Source of the DNA: Polytrichum commune
Taxonomy: Eukaryota > Streptophyta > Polytrichopsida > Polytrichales > Polytrichaceae
Reading direction: 5' to 3'
NCBI GenBank assembly: GCA_950295325.1
Contig: OX485805.1
Span: 20,881,501 to 20,945,500 of the forward strand
Length of the DNA stretch: 64,000 nucleotides
The first letter of the stretch is position 1. The number at the start of each line of letters is the position of its first letter. Shown piece after piece: positions 10,423-20,900 of the stretch. The position numbers and the translations under genes were made by a program. Under the pieces are notes generated by a model. It saw nothing but the letters and a program-made list of their open reading frames with translations, was not told where the DNA came from and did not search any database.

Positions 10423-10483
10423 CTAGGCAACTTACCCTTGGAGCAAGAGATGTTTGGATTCATCCCCCGATGGTCGCCAATTA
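10423..10483 (+). other. Short 3' untranslated region, no clear polypurine tract
   Basis: Only 61 nt separate the gag-pol stop from the 3' LTR. The bases directly before the LTR (GGTCGCCAATTA) are not purine-rich. The best candidate for plus-strand priming is GGAGCAAGAGATG at 10440-10452, 32 nt upstream. Confidence 0.5.
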
Positions 10484-12475
10484 TGTGAGCCCAAAAGGGT
10501 GCCCACATTTAGTCTTAGACCCTTGAAACGTTAGTTGATGCACTTTGAAGTAGCATGTTACTTCACAAAAATATAAAAAGAGTGAAATGTTAGTCTTAGA
10601 AGTACCATGTTGTAAGAAGCTAGGATGTGAGTTGTTATTGTGTTTTTACCTTCGGAAGGATTTGAGTGAATGAGGATAGGTAAGGAGAACTTGGATTGAG
10701 TAGTTAGTGAGTAGGCTAGTACAAATGGATGGAGACAACCAAAGTGACTCAAGAGGCAAGTGCATTCGAATTGGGATGAATGGAGGATCACATGGAGCGC
10801 ACAAGTGGACCACCTCATCATGGCCACTTAATGGGGAAGGCCCAAGGAAGAATGCAAGGTGGAGGATAAGCAAATTCTCAAAGCACCAATCAAATCACGA
10901 GTTAAGCATCGTGGTTTGAATTAAGTGGTGAGCGACGATTTGGGAAAGTAAGGGGAGAAAGTTATGGCGGCGGAAAGCGAAGGAGGCTAAGTTTGGGTTG
11001 AAGCATCCCAAGTTTGGTAAAGTGTGGTAGGTAGAAAGCCAAGGCTAGTTAAATGTTCGAATTAGGATCCTTGTTGATCATTTGAGGAAGGAAGGCTTAG
11101 AAGATAGGATTGGCGCCTACTAAGTAGGAGGAAATCTCAAGGGCTTATCGTGAGCCTTGAGGGTGCTCACCCCCTCAAGCTTACTATATAATCCCTCATT
11201 CTTCCCTCACTCATCCTCTCTTTCCTTTGTGCTCCAAGGCACCCCACGAGTTATAAGTGTGGGTGTGGGAAGTCATATTGGAGCACATGTGTGTGCTTAG
11301 TTTTTAGTTTGAGAGCCAAGACTTGTTAGCCTTGAAGAGGGCTTGACCTCTTGATAGAATTAGTGTTGACGTGAAGGATTTTAAAGTTAATTCATGATTC
11401 CAATTTGTGGTACTTAAAGTTCATGTTTTGAATACACGTGGTTGCAAGTTCCATGTTTAAGAGTTGAGCACTTGATGTTGTGATGAGTGCAAAAATATAC
11501 TTGTGTGGATTAGTTAGTCTTAGTGAAGTTAGGAAATTCTCTCTCCCCCTCTCCTCTCTAGGATTTTAGGATTTTAGGATTAGAGAAGAATTGTGTGATT
11601 AGAAAGGGGTTGTTAGTAGAATTAGGGAAATTAGGTAGGAAGATTAGTTAAGGGCTTGAATAATTAGTGAGGTAGTTGGGGATTACAACTACAAAGTTGT
11701 GGGTTCATGAAGGAGCTGGGTTTATGAAGGAGCTAGGTTTATGTAATTAGAAAGTAAAGAGATGGGTTCATGAAGGAGCTTAGTAGATAGCCTACCTAAT
11801 TAGCTCATAGACAAGTAGTTAGTTACATTATGCTAGTTAGTGTTATGGTGGCTTTCACAAGTAAATGTATTTGAGATTGACTATAGAGAATAGTGTTTTT
11901 TTTAACACTTGCATCCTCTCTTTAAAAATAAACCACGTGCACAAATTAATGGAGAATGTGGAGCACTCTCGCGATGGCAAGACAAAGGAAGCAAAGACCA
12001 AAGGTGCGAGGGAGAGATTGACATAAGTCACATAAGTATTTCTTAATACTCAAAGGCTTATGTACGGTATGGAGACACCAAGTGAGACCTCTTATAGTAG
12101 CGATACGGAATACACAAGTGATAGTTCAAGTGGTAGTATAGAGTCAACGGCACGGACTCCATTTAGGAGAGGGATATCCTTAAGGGCTTGTGTAGCTAAA
12201 GCGGCCGGATGGACGTTAGAAGCAAACAAAGACAAAATAGCACCCGAGCATAAGGAGGTTAAAATAACATAGTTAACTTGTGCATTCTCCACATACGTAT
12301 TGAAATTGTACATTGAGTTGTTAAAAGTGAAATTCCAGTTAAATCCAAGACCACTTGAAGGGTGAACCTTGCACTATGGACTCATCCAAGTCCAAATCCA
12401 ATACCGCGGAGGAATGTAAGCCCAAACCCACTACTCGGACTACGGACGCTTAAGGGTGGGGGGTTTGGCCTCACA
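10484..12475 (+). repeat. 3' LTR
   Basis: It has the same length as the 5' LTR (offset 9202 nt) and the only mismatch I found by reading is C at 12268 against T at 3066. It repeats the TATA-like site and the mini-protein frames. Confidence 0.95.
12060..12272 (+). CDS. Second copy of the LTR mini-protein (70 aa)
   Basis: This is identical to the frame at 2858-3070 except for the last residue (Thr for Ile, from the single LTR mismatch). In the 3' LTR it lies downstream of the candidate polyadenylation signal, so expression from this copy would need transcription starting in this LTR and reading outward. Confidence 0.45.
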   Translation: MYGMETPSETSYSSDTEYTSDSSSGSIESTARTPFRRGISLRACVAKAAGWTLEANKDKIAPEHKEVKIT

Positions 12476-12480
12476 GTCTT

Positions 12481-12785
12481 GGACCCTACTTACACCTCTC
12501 AACCAAAAGAATTGCTCCATTTTGTTGGACTCTCCCCTTTGGAGCCCCATCTAAAGCACACCTTATTTCACAATTGATAATTCACGAGCATGCTTAGGAA
12601 ACGGTTTCATAAAACCTACTTACCTTAGAGGATTGGTAAAAATGTGTCCCCTTTATGTTTTTTCTCGATTTGTCCCAATTTAAGTCCACTTGCCTAATTC
12701 ATGGTCTTTGATGTTGATTTAGGCACTAACTTTGTTATAAGCAACAATCTCATCGTGTTAGATTAATAATTACACGGATATGTGC
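12481..12785. other. Gene-free stretch after the retrotransposon
   Basis: This resumes the older sequence interrupted by the Ty3 insertion. No gene or named repeat was recognised. Confidence 0.4.
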
Positions 12786-12920
12786 ACTATGTTGTCTTCA
12801 CGAACATGTAGGTTGCTTCTTACCCATGCAAGTTACATTGGGTCTAAATCAAAAAAAAAAAAACACACACACACACACACACACACACTTTATTTTCTTT
12901 CTCAGTATAGCAACCACAAA
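12786..12920 (+). repeat. Dispersed repeat arm with A-run and (CA)n
   Basis: This is the inverted partner of 1-115 and a direct copy of 48785-48895. An A-run plus a CA dinucleotide tract (about 12851-12888) interrupts the similarity. It ends TATAGCAACCA, matching the outer end of the left arm. Confidence 0.5.
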
Positions 12921-13725
12921 CAATGTGGAATGTGAACAATTCACTGCATTCTCACATTAAAGTTGGTGTTACCATTTAACTTATGGTTTTATTGCATTTG
13001 AGTTAACTCATCCATCGTGGAAGAAGGGGCGTCTTAATATTGGGTGCAACGTGCATTGATATGTTCAATCAAGTTGACCTCGTAAATAGAATGACTAAAT
13101 AGAGACACCAAACTAAAAAGCATGACCTTCAAACAATTTTTTTTGAATGTTTCAAGCTTTGAGTTGCAACTTTTTTTTTTGTCTTTTCAAAATGTTGGAT
13201 ATATTTAGTGGGATTAAAAAGGGAGCGTCACATTGTCGAACCATCCAAAATTGAATCCAAGCATGGGTCAACACTTCAATGCGCCTTTTGTATTTCTCGA
13301 ACCTTTCAGAGGGAAACACTACTGATGACACTCACCTCAAGGACCGAACAACGAGACAAAACCGGTGGGACAATATTTGTAAAGCTAGAATCTCACTCTC
13401 ACATGATTGGCCACAACATGGGCCACCCATGTAGAACTACATAATCTCTCAAATGCATGGCTTTATAAACGTACAATTGACATGTGTACCACATAAACCA
13501 TGGGGCCACGGCTACCTAACCCCTCAAAAAAAAACCTTTGAGGCTCTTATCATGACTTGGTCGTGTCCCCACTAACTTACTACCTTGGATTGTGCCCTTC
13601 TTGGCACGGGAGGGCTTTAGAAAATGTGCATAGCCTCACGACGTCTTCTTTGTGGCCATACATGCGCATGTCTCTTCCCAAGTCAAAAGAACACCTCCTT
13701 TTCAAAAACCTAGTGCAAATTTTTG
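12921..13725. other. Gene-free stretch
   Basis: The short open frames at 13208-13444 and 13557-13766 have no recognisable motif. Nothing else is seen. Confidence 0.35.
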
Positions 13726-13973
13726 GAAAGAATCTACTACCCCATAACAATTTGTGTTCACCTTAAAGTGCAACATGGGGTGAAGAGGTGAAACATGGGT
13801 TCAAAATTATGAGACTATTTTGATATGTGGTCATTGTCCTTGAGGAATCTACTAGAATCTACTACCCCATAACAATTTGTAGTCACCTTAAAGTGCAACA
13901 TGGGGTGAAGAGGTGCAACATGGGTTCAAAATTATGAGACTATTTTGATATGTGGTCATTGTCCTTGAGGAAT
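13726..13973 (+). repeat. Tandem duplication, 125-bp unit, two copies
   Basis: The sequence from AATCTACTACCCCATAAC to GTCCTTGAGGAAT occurs twice with a 125-bp offset (starts at about 13731 and 13856). Only a few differences separate the copies, so the duplication is young. Confidence 0.85.
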
Positions 13974-14908
13974 AGGTGTCTGACTAGTGGGAACAATGTT
14001 GTTGCCTTCAATACTCTCACTTGTTCACCAAATCAAGAAGTATTTAAAATTAAGACACTTGCCAATCATAATGTCTTCTTTCATTCGGGACTGGTGACTA
14101 TAGTGTCTACTCTCGAAAGGGAGGAGTAGATCTGTACTTCCATACCTTTGTCATGTGGGCACTGGATTGGGGGTGGATCGAACATACACTTAATTCACAT
14201 CGGTCTCCTCCGGAGACCGAAGTTTTTCTTCTTTTTTTCTTCTTCTTCTTTCATTCTTGAAGATAATAAAAGAAAATTTAGTATTTTTATATTAGGGGTA
14301 TGTGACTCTATCATTGAGATCCACCCAATCACAATGGGGATATTTGAGGGGTATTAAAGTGAACCGGATGTTGCTTCAAGCAACCATGTGAGTAACCATG
14401 GACTTGTCCTTGAGGGAGATGTGTGTGGGCCAACTTATCCGCATATAAGAGTTGCTTATTTCTTATGTCCACTTACTTTGGCTAAAAGAACATGGATTGG
14501 GAGTGAACATGTTGGAGCTCAAAATATTGGCGGCTTTTAGTTTGAGAGGCGGGGGTAGACCATTTCAAATGCTTGGCAATTATAGGTAAATTGCAAGGTG
14601 TGAAGGAGGTGGGGCTCCATCTAATTTGCATTCAATGTCCCGGTGGTGGGGTCCGATGCATATTACTAGACACACTTGTTGTTGATGCTTAAAAGTTATT
14701 CTCGTTAGACATGCTCCATGTATGGAAAGGGGTATTGCCAAACATGTTTAACAATGTTATGCGCTTGTTCAAGGTGCTCACCTTTGAAAATAGGTGATTG
14801 TCTTTGAGATCCATCTAAGTTTCTCACGATGCCCATTTTGGGATTACAAAAGGGTAGATGGGTCTTAAGTGACTCCATTTGATAATCGGACCCCTGTATG
14901 TAATCAAT
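13974..14908. other. Gene-free stretch
   Basis: It contains a pyrimidine run (CTTCTTTTTTTCTTCTTCTTC near 14227-14250). No gene is recognised. Confidence 0.35.
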
Positions 14909-15215
14909 ATATGGCTCGGTGAGGATCAAAGAGCAAACATCATAAAGACGCGTGTTTAAAAGAGATTGGACTACGTCTTCGAATATTAATAATTACTCTA
15001 CAATCGATAGTGAACACAATTGGGAGGATCTGTATATCTAGTTGGGAAATCAACAACCATGCACTTCCGATAACCATAACTAAATGAGGAGAAACCTGAT
15101 TTTCAACCCAATTTTTTATCAAATGCAATAAGAGTCTTGTTGTGTAAATATAATTGATAGAAGTTGGGGAACATGGAAAACAAACCAAATAACACCCGCA
15201 TACTTAAAGAACACT
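14909..15215 (+). repeat. Dispersed repeat family, copy 1
   Basis: It is similar along its length to 45994-46312 (same strand) and in part to 26690-26925 (opposite strand). Shared blocks include AACACAATTGGGAGGATCT, CCGATAACCATAACTAAAT and TTGTTGTGTAAAT. It is noncoding and no ends or superfamily could be assigned. Confidence 0.6.
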
Positions 15216-15559
15216 ATCAACTACCCAAAAGAAAGCAATGCCCAATTCATGTGGGGGCAACATCATAGTCGTCTCATTCTTTGTGCAAGGGTCTCGGGAC
15301 AAGTAAGCCGGTTAGGGAACATGTTGCGGAATGAACTTTGTCAATATGAATTTCTGTATTTGGGAGAGTGCACCATTTGGTTCCGATGCAAAAAGGTAAA
15401 AGTTCTCGCGTTCTCCACAAAGGTTCTTTGATTGATTTTGCATAGGGATGTGCATACCCTCTATGATTGGTTTAGGAGACACAAGAGAGGGGAAAAAAAG
15501 CGATTGCTATGTGTCAACATTGTATTCAAAATTGGGTAAGGGAGTGTTGGCTTACTAGG

Positions 15560-15560
<1 letters not shown>
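15216..15560. other. Gene-free stretch
   Basis: The short frame at 15249-15431 has no recognisable motif. Nothing else is seen. Confidence 0.3.
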
Positions 15561-15594
<34 letters not shown>

Positions 15595-15812
15595 TACAAC
15601 GTCAGGCAATCCAACGTGAATTTGATCCCGTTGGTCCTACCTTGCACAAAGGATTCTTGACGTAGGGTGGGGTTTAATACCTACCTTGTGGTGGGTGGGC
15701 TCTTGGTTTTTCGTCAAGTAAAGAGAAGGTTTAACAGTCGGGAATCGAACCGCCGACCCCTCTATTCGGATTTGGGTACCTCTCCGCTGTCATCCGGTAG
15801 TTAAGGGTCATT
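15561..15812 (-). mobile_element. tRNA-derived SINE with an (ATT)n tail
   Basis: On the minus strand the head holds an internal Pol III promoter: an A-box-like TGACAGCGGAGAGG (about 15778-15793) and a perfect B box GGTTCGATTCC (15741-15751), as in a tRNA. A body of about 140 bp follows, and the element ends in an ATT microsatellite (15561-15593). This head-body-tail layout defines a tRNA-derived SINE. Body fragments recur at about 16488-16620 (plus strand) and 26055-26150 (minus strand). Target duplications were not identified. Confidence 0.75.
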
Positions 15813-15975
15813 TTGGACCACACTACATAACAAGGACAAATGGAAGACAAGAATCTCACTTCCTCTTCCCCAAAGTTACACATACATCATACATATTGAG
15901 CTCCACTCCCGTTACTAATCCCTCAAGGACCAATTCTTAAAATCAATACGTGTACATGAGGCAGGTGGTATATTT
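15813..15975. other. Gene-free stretch
   Basis: No feature recognised. Confidence 0.3.
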
Positions 15976-16347
15976 AGTGGCATATGGTATTTAATGTCAC
16001 TATGGTAGCTTTTTGAATGACACTTCTTATGAATAAGCGAACACATATTGTCAAGGACGATGGATGAGTTCATCCATTGGCCAAAAATCCTACCTTCTCT
16101 TGTTATCAACTTGTGATGAAATATTGTCATGGATGATTGAAACTTGGATGAAATAATCACTTCGTAAATAACAGTAATGAATAATCGCAACATTGTAAAT
16201 TTGTAATCCCCCCAATTTTATTTTATTTTACAAAGAATGACATATCGTGTTGGGTTAACATTTATTGTTGGTGACACTACACCGTGGTTAAAAATTAGTA
16301 TTGAGCAAGACAATTAGAATTAGTGACACTAAATATCATGTTTAGTG
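15976..16347. mobile_element. CACTA-like nonautonomous element, copy A (372 bp)
   Basis: The right end (16323-16347), read on the minus strand, is CACTAAACATGATATTTAG followed by TGTCAC; the left end (15976-16000) matches it imperfectly around GGTATTTAATGTCAC. The interior is similar to 43146-43663, for example GGTAGCTTTTTGAATGAC and ATATTGTCATGGATGATTG. There is no transposase; it depends on enzymes encoded elsewhere. Confidence 0.6.
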
Positions 16348-16487
16348 TAGCTTGTCATGGCAAGCTCCCTTGACAACACAACAACACTTGAATCTTGTTT
16401 TTATTCTTCCACCTCTAATTGCATAGAAGGTATATAAATGGATATAAAATTAATGAATTTTTTGTACACACACACACACACACAAGA

Positions 16488-16620
16488 GCCCATCCACCAC
16501 AAGGTAGGTAGTAAATATCATCATGCATCAAGGGGATTCTTGAGTAGGGTAGGGCCAATAGGCTCAAATTCTTGTCAGATTGCCCGACATTGGTTTTTCT
16601 CATCATTTCTTGCATGAAAG
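16488..16620 (+). mobile_element. SINE body fragment
   Basis: AGAGCCCATCCACCACAAGG and the following 110 bp match the body of the SINE at 15561-15812 on the opposite strand. The tRNA head is missing and a (CA)n tract directly precedes the fragment. Confidence 0.6.
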
Positions 16621-16944
16621 GCATCAAATAATAGCTTTGAAGAAGGAGAATGCAATGGGTCACTTTCATTTTCTAAATTCAAAAATTGAGAGAAGGAATA
16701 AACATGAATTGACATGAACAACAAGTGTTGTAAAATTCAAGAAGCTGTCTTGATGTGTATGGGAAGATGTTGACTCATGGCAGAAGGTAAAATTGAACTC
16801 AATTCTAATCATGGGTATTACTTTGATACTAGAGACATCATATTTGGCTCCCTAGGCCCTGCCAAGGCAACCAAACGTGGTGAAATAGAATATGTCCACC
16901 CCATTGACCGTCAAACCACCCTTGAAGCCACAAGGTTACCACAC
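16621..16944. other. Gene-free stretch
   Basis: The frame beginning at 16777 runs into the MITE at 16948 and shows no domain, so it is not called. Confidence 0.35.
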
Positions 16945-16947
16945 TTA

Positions 16948-17443
16948 GGGGTGGTTTACACTATGGACCATGAAGTCGTCCCACGTAAGAGGCCTATTTT
17001 GCGTGGGACGACTTCATGGCACGACTTCCATGGTCCGAGTTACTAAAATATTAGTTTTCATGGTTCATGGGCCCTTCACTAGGTGTAAACCGAATGTGGA
17101 CCATGAAGAATGACCATGCACCAAAAAGTGGAGTCATTAACTAAGTTGGAAAAAAAATCATTAAAAAATCCAAAAAAAATCATTAAAATGGCATTTTTCT
17201 GACATGGGCCCTTGCTATTTTTCCTAGACCACCTCTTTTGCTTGTCCCAACGGAAAACCCGTTGGACCAAGGCAGTGGATAGAGTAGGCTTAAAAAAACA
17301 AATTTGTGGACCTCAACCTCCGTGGTCACTCTGCCATTTTTTCCTTGGTGTAAACCCAAGTCGTCCCTGGACGACTTCAACGTCCAATCACATCGCTTAG
17401 ATGGCCGTGGGACGACTTCATGGTCCATAGTGTAAACCGCCCC
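16948..17443. mobile_element. Harbinger-like MITE 1 (496 bp)
   Basis: The ends are GGGGTGGTTTACACTATGG and its inverted complement CCATAGTGTAAACCGCCCC, flanked by the 3-bp duplication TTA (16945-16947 and 17444-17446). A 3-bp TNA duplication with G-rich ends is typical of PIF/Harbinger (Tourist-type) elements. Long inverted repeats contain GACCATGAAGTCGTCCCACG, which recurs inverted a few bases further in, so each end can also fold on itself. It is noncoding. Confidence 0.85.
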
Positions 17444-17511
17444 TTATTGTGGACACTTTGGGGGTTTGGGTGTTTAGAGTGATCCAATTTACATGCTGAT
17501 ATTCTCACTGA

Positions 17512-17943
17512 GGGGCGGTTTACACTATGGACCATGAAGTCGTCCCACGTAAGAGGCCTATTTTGCGTGGGACGACTTCCATGGTCCGAGTTACTAAAAT
17601 ATTAGTTTTCATGGTTCATGGCCCCTTCACTAGGTGTAAACCAAATGTGGACCATGAAGAATGACCATGCACCAAAAAGGCTTAAAACGGCATTTTTTTG
17701 ACATGGGCCCTTGCTCTTTTTCCCGGACCACCTCTTTTGCTTGTCCCAACGGAAAACCCGTTGGACCATGGCAGTGGATAGAGTAGGCTTAAAAAATAAT
17801 ATTTTGTGGACCTCAACCTCCGTGGTCACTCTGCCATTTTTTCCTTGGTGTAAACCCAAGTCGTCCCGGGACGACTTCAACGTCCAATCACATCGCTTAG
17901 ACGGCCGTGGGACGACTTCATGGTCCATAGTGTAAACCGCCCC
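17512..17943. mobile_element. Harbinger-like MITE 2 (432 bp)
   Basis: The same family as MITE 1 and in the same orientation, 68 bp downstream, with its own duplication TGA (17509-17511 and 17944-17946). It therefore arrived by a separate insertion and not by local duplication. Relative to MITE 1 it lacks roughly 60 bp of A-rich interior. The 126-codon minus-strand frame across it is a by-product of the repeat. Confidence 0.85.
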
Positions 17944-17946
17944 TGA

Positions 17947-20900
17947 ATTAGGGATTTCAAAGTGGATTTGGAAGCCATGCAAATCAAAAGATTTGAATCA
18001 AGTCTCAATTTATTTTGCATCACCTTTTGCATGAGATAATGTGCTTCTTGAATGATTAATTTTATCTTGCCCTAGCACCTCATGAGTGTGAGAATGTGGG
18101 AACACAAAGTTACATGTCATGCTTGCTTCCAATTCCTTTTATATAGTTAGTTCAAGTGTAACATCGACAAAAAATCCACGGGCTTACCTATGTTGTAACT
18201 GTTACTTGGGTGCCACTCACTTATTTATGTCATGATGTGCTCCATAGTGGACTTGTTATGGTGTGCACATAGGTCATGCTATGCCTCCACTTTATTTTTT
18301 TGTTTATTTAAACACCATATGTAATATGCTTCATGTTTGCTTTCCCATGAATTCCATGTATTTACATTAAATCACAAACTGAAACATTTGTACCTACCTT
18401 GCATTGGACTAGACTGGTAACATAAGATAACCAAGAAAACCAAACAATATTAACAATCGGTCACAATGACTAGACATACCAAACAATACCAATAACTACA
18501 TGTCCCAAAGTGCACACCATAATAACCTTGCAACCATGCTACACCATAGAATACCGGCAATTACACAAACAAGGAACCATCTCTTACAACCATTGCATAC
18601 GTGGACACAAAACCACATGCACCCTAACACCACCACAAACATTTTGAAAAAACCATTTTTGGGTGCTACTAGTGAAATTCTTTGGCACATGCATAAAAAA
18701 CATATTGCAACTCAAATCATGTCACCAATTTAACCCTAAACAACATTAATATTAGCAACCATAAAGTGGCCAATTTTTGGTCAAAAGGCCAAATCATGAA
18801 TCTCCATACCTCTGTTGGAGATACTCCTTTCACATGATTTCTAGGTTAGGTTATGATACATCATTTGATCATTGGGATTGAGCAAGAGACTCATTGTATA
18901 TTCACACCGTCGAGAAAACTCAATTTTGACTTCCCAAAATGCAAACCGAATTCTAAGGATGCTTCAATCATGCAGCTCTTGTAACTTTTTCCTTTGAAAT
19001 TTCTTGCTACTAATGAATACATACTATGTCTACCACAAATGAAAATAGGATGAAATTCATGCTTACAATTCATTTATATCTAATTTTATCCTTTTACCAT
19101 GCAAAAAACATAATATATTTAAATATGCTCCCAATCATGTTGAAATTTTGGTTATAGCTTCAACCTACAATTGCCTACTTCTTTAGAAATTCACTTTGAA
19201 ATTTGAGATCTTTCAAGTAAACAAAATTACTCAAATGTTGTGCCTTGACTTTCTAAAAATAGTCCCAAACAATTCCGATGATCACCAATTTAAATCGGAT
19301 GCTCTACACGGCATGCCATTTGAGCACGACAACCATGAAATAGGGAGAAGACAATCGATTAGGATTCCATGCTCAAATTATATGCAACAACGAGTGGCAT
19401 GAGACCACCCATGAGGATCCCCAATCAAGTCGACCGTAACATTCTCATCACAATTGGTGAATCTCAACGTACTAGCGTCCAACACATGAAAAGCTAACGA
19501 AACTCATGGTTCCGTCCCTCTTTGAGACACTCCATGGATAATTCTACTGCATCATGAAAGTATAAGGACAATGAAACTCTCTGTGCAATTAATGTGGAAT
19601 ACACAAGGGAATGGACAATTTATTGTTGCGATAGGCTTATAACATGTTACATTTTTATACATTTAATCTTTTAGGTGAACATTCTTATCCAAACAAGAGC
19701 TATGTTTTTTTTTATGGTAAATTGGGAAGGGATGGCACTTGTTCCATAACTGTGCTGAGAATACCCGCTCCGAGTTCGCATATGAGCTTCAGGCTATGAT
19801 CAAGGTGAAGCATCTCTCTCTCCCCCCTTGTATAAAGAGGTTGCTCATCTTTCCATCAAAAACATGTTAAAACTTTAGGTAAGTGGTGAGATTTTTTCCA
19901 CTTGTTATGTGCTCACACACCTTCATAGATTTTTAGTGTAGTATGGACAACTACTATACTATGTCATGAGGTTCTTTTGAATAAACAAAGATCATACACT
20001 CCAATTTCGTCGGAATCTAATAAGACTCCCCCATAATTGCAGTTCCGAACTACAATCTCGCTCGCTAGGGAAGAAGAAGTATGTCAAAAATAATGTTGCG
20101 TATGGGCTCCACCTACTACTAGGCTTTAAACCCAGCCAGCCGTTATCCCACTGTTTCATTATTTGGCTAGATTTGGGGCGAGTGGGCCATAATAATTTGA
20201 AGTGAGAGAAGAAAAAAATGATGTTGGATTTAAAAGGCCGTTGTGAGTGGCCCATTCCATTGAATGGCAACTTAATAACTTATGGATGTGAACGCATATG
20301 TACTCACAACCAAAGTGGAGGAATACGAATCTAAAAGCATCTCCAACAATCCATCTCACATCACTCAGTCATAGGATTCTAGGTTCTTTGGGGAGCAGCT
20401 TAGCCACATGCTTTGAGTGCCACTCACAAAAAGAAAAAGGGAAAAAGAAAAAGCATTTCTTCGGGTTCTTATTAGAGCTATCCGTAATGTTAAGGGGAGG
20501 AAACCATGGGTTTAGTCCCAAACCATGAGTTTAGGAGAATTAACACAAAGTCACCTAATTTTTTTTAGTGTTTAAATTACCATACATAAAGAGTGGTGTT
20601 GGGCTGTTGAAAACTAGCTTTCTAGCTTGTCCTACTAGGATGGGTGGGCCAAGCTAGCCTTGCATCAATCTTCTTCTTCTTCTTCTTTGGAAAAAAATTT
20701 GGTTGTAATGATGCCATCAATGTGAAATAATGAGGTTGCTTCATCTTTGAGTTGGCCCAATTTTATGTGTGATCCCAAAACAAGCATCGGGAGAATTAAA
20801 TGAGCATTGAAGATTGTTACCTTGCGTCAAAGGTGTACACTATGAATGGGCATGAACAAGTTTGCCCACACCTATTCCTCGTAAGGACAAAACCCAAGGT

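Larger units (their letters stand above)
1277..12480 (+). mobile_element. Complete Ty3-type LTR retrotransposon with target-site duplication
   Basis: The element proper spans 1282-12475: two LTRs of 1992 bp (1282-3273 and 10484-12475), a 909-bp leader and one uninterrupted gag-pol frame. It is flanked by the perfect 5-bp duplication GTCTT (1277-1281 and 12476-12480). The domain order protease, reverse transcriptase, RNase H, integrase defines the Ty3 (Metaviridae) type. No chromodomain follows the integrase, which suggests a non-chromovirus plant lineage. The only LTR difference I noticed is T at 3066 versus C at 12268, so insertion was recent and the copy may still be active. It inserted into older repeat DNA. 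Confidence 0.95.

Noticed and set aside
17602..17982. 126-codon minus-strand frame
   Set aside because: It is a translation of the Harbinger-like MITE; the similar frames in the neighbouring copy come from repeat identity.
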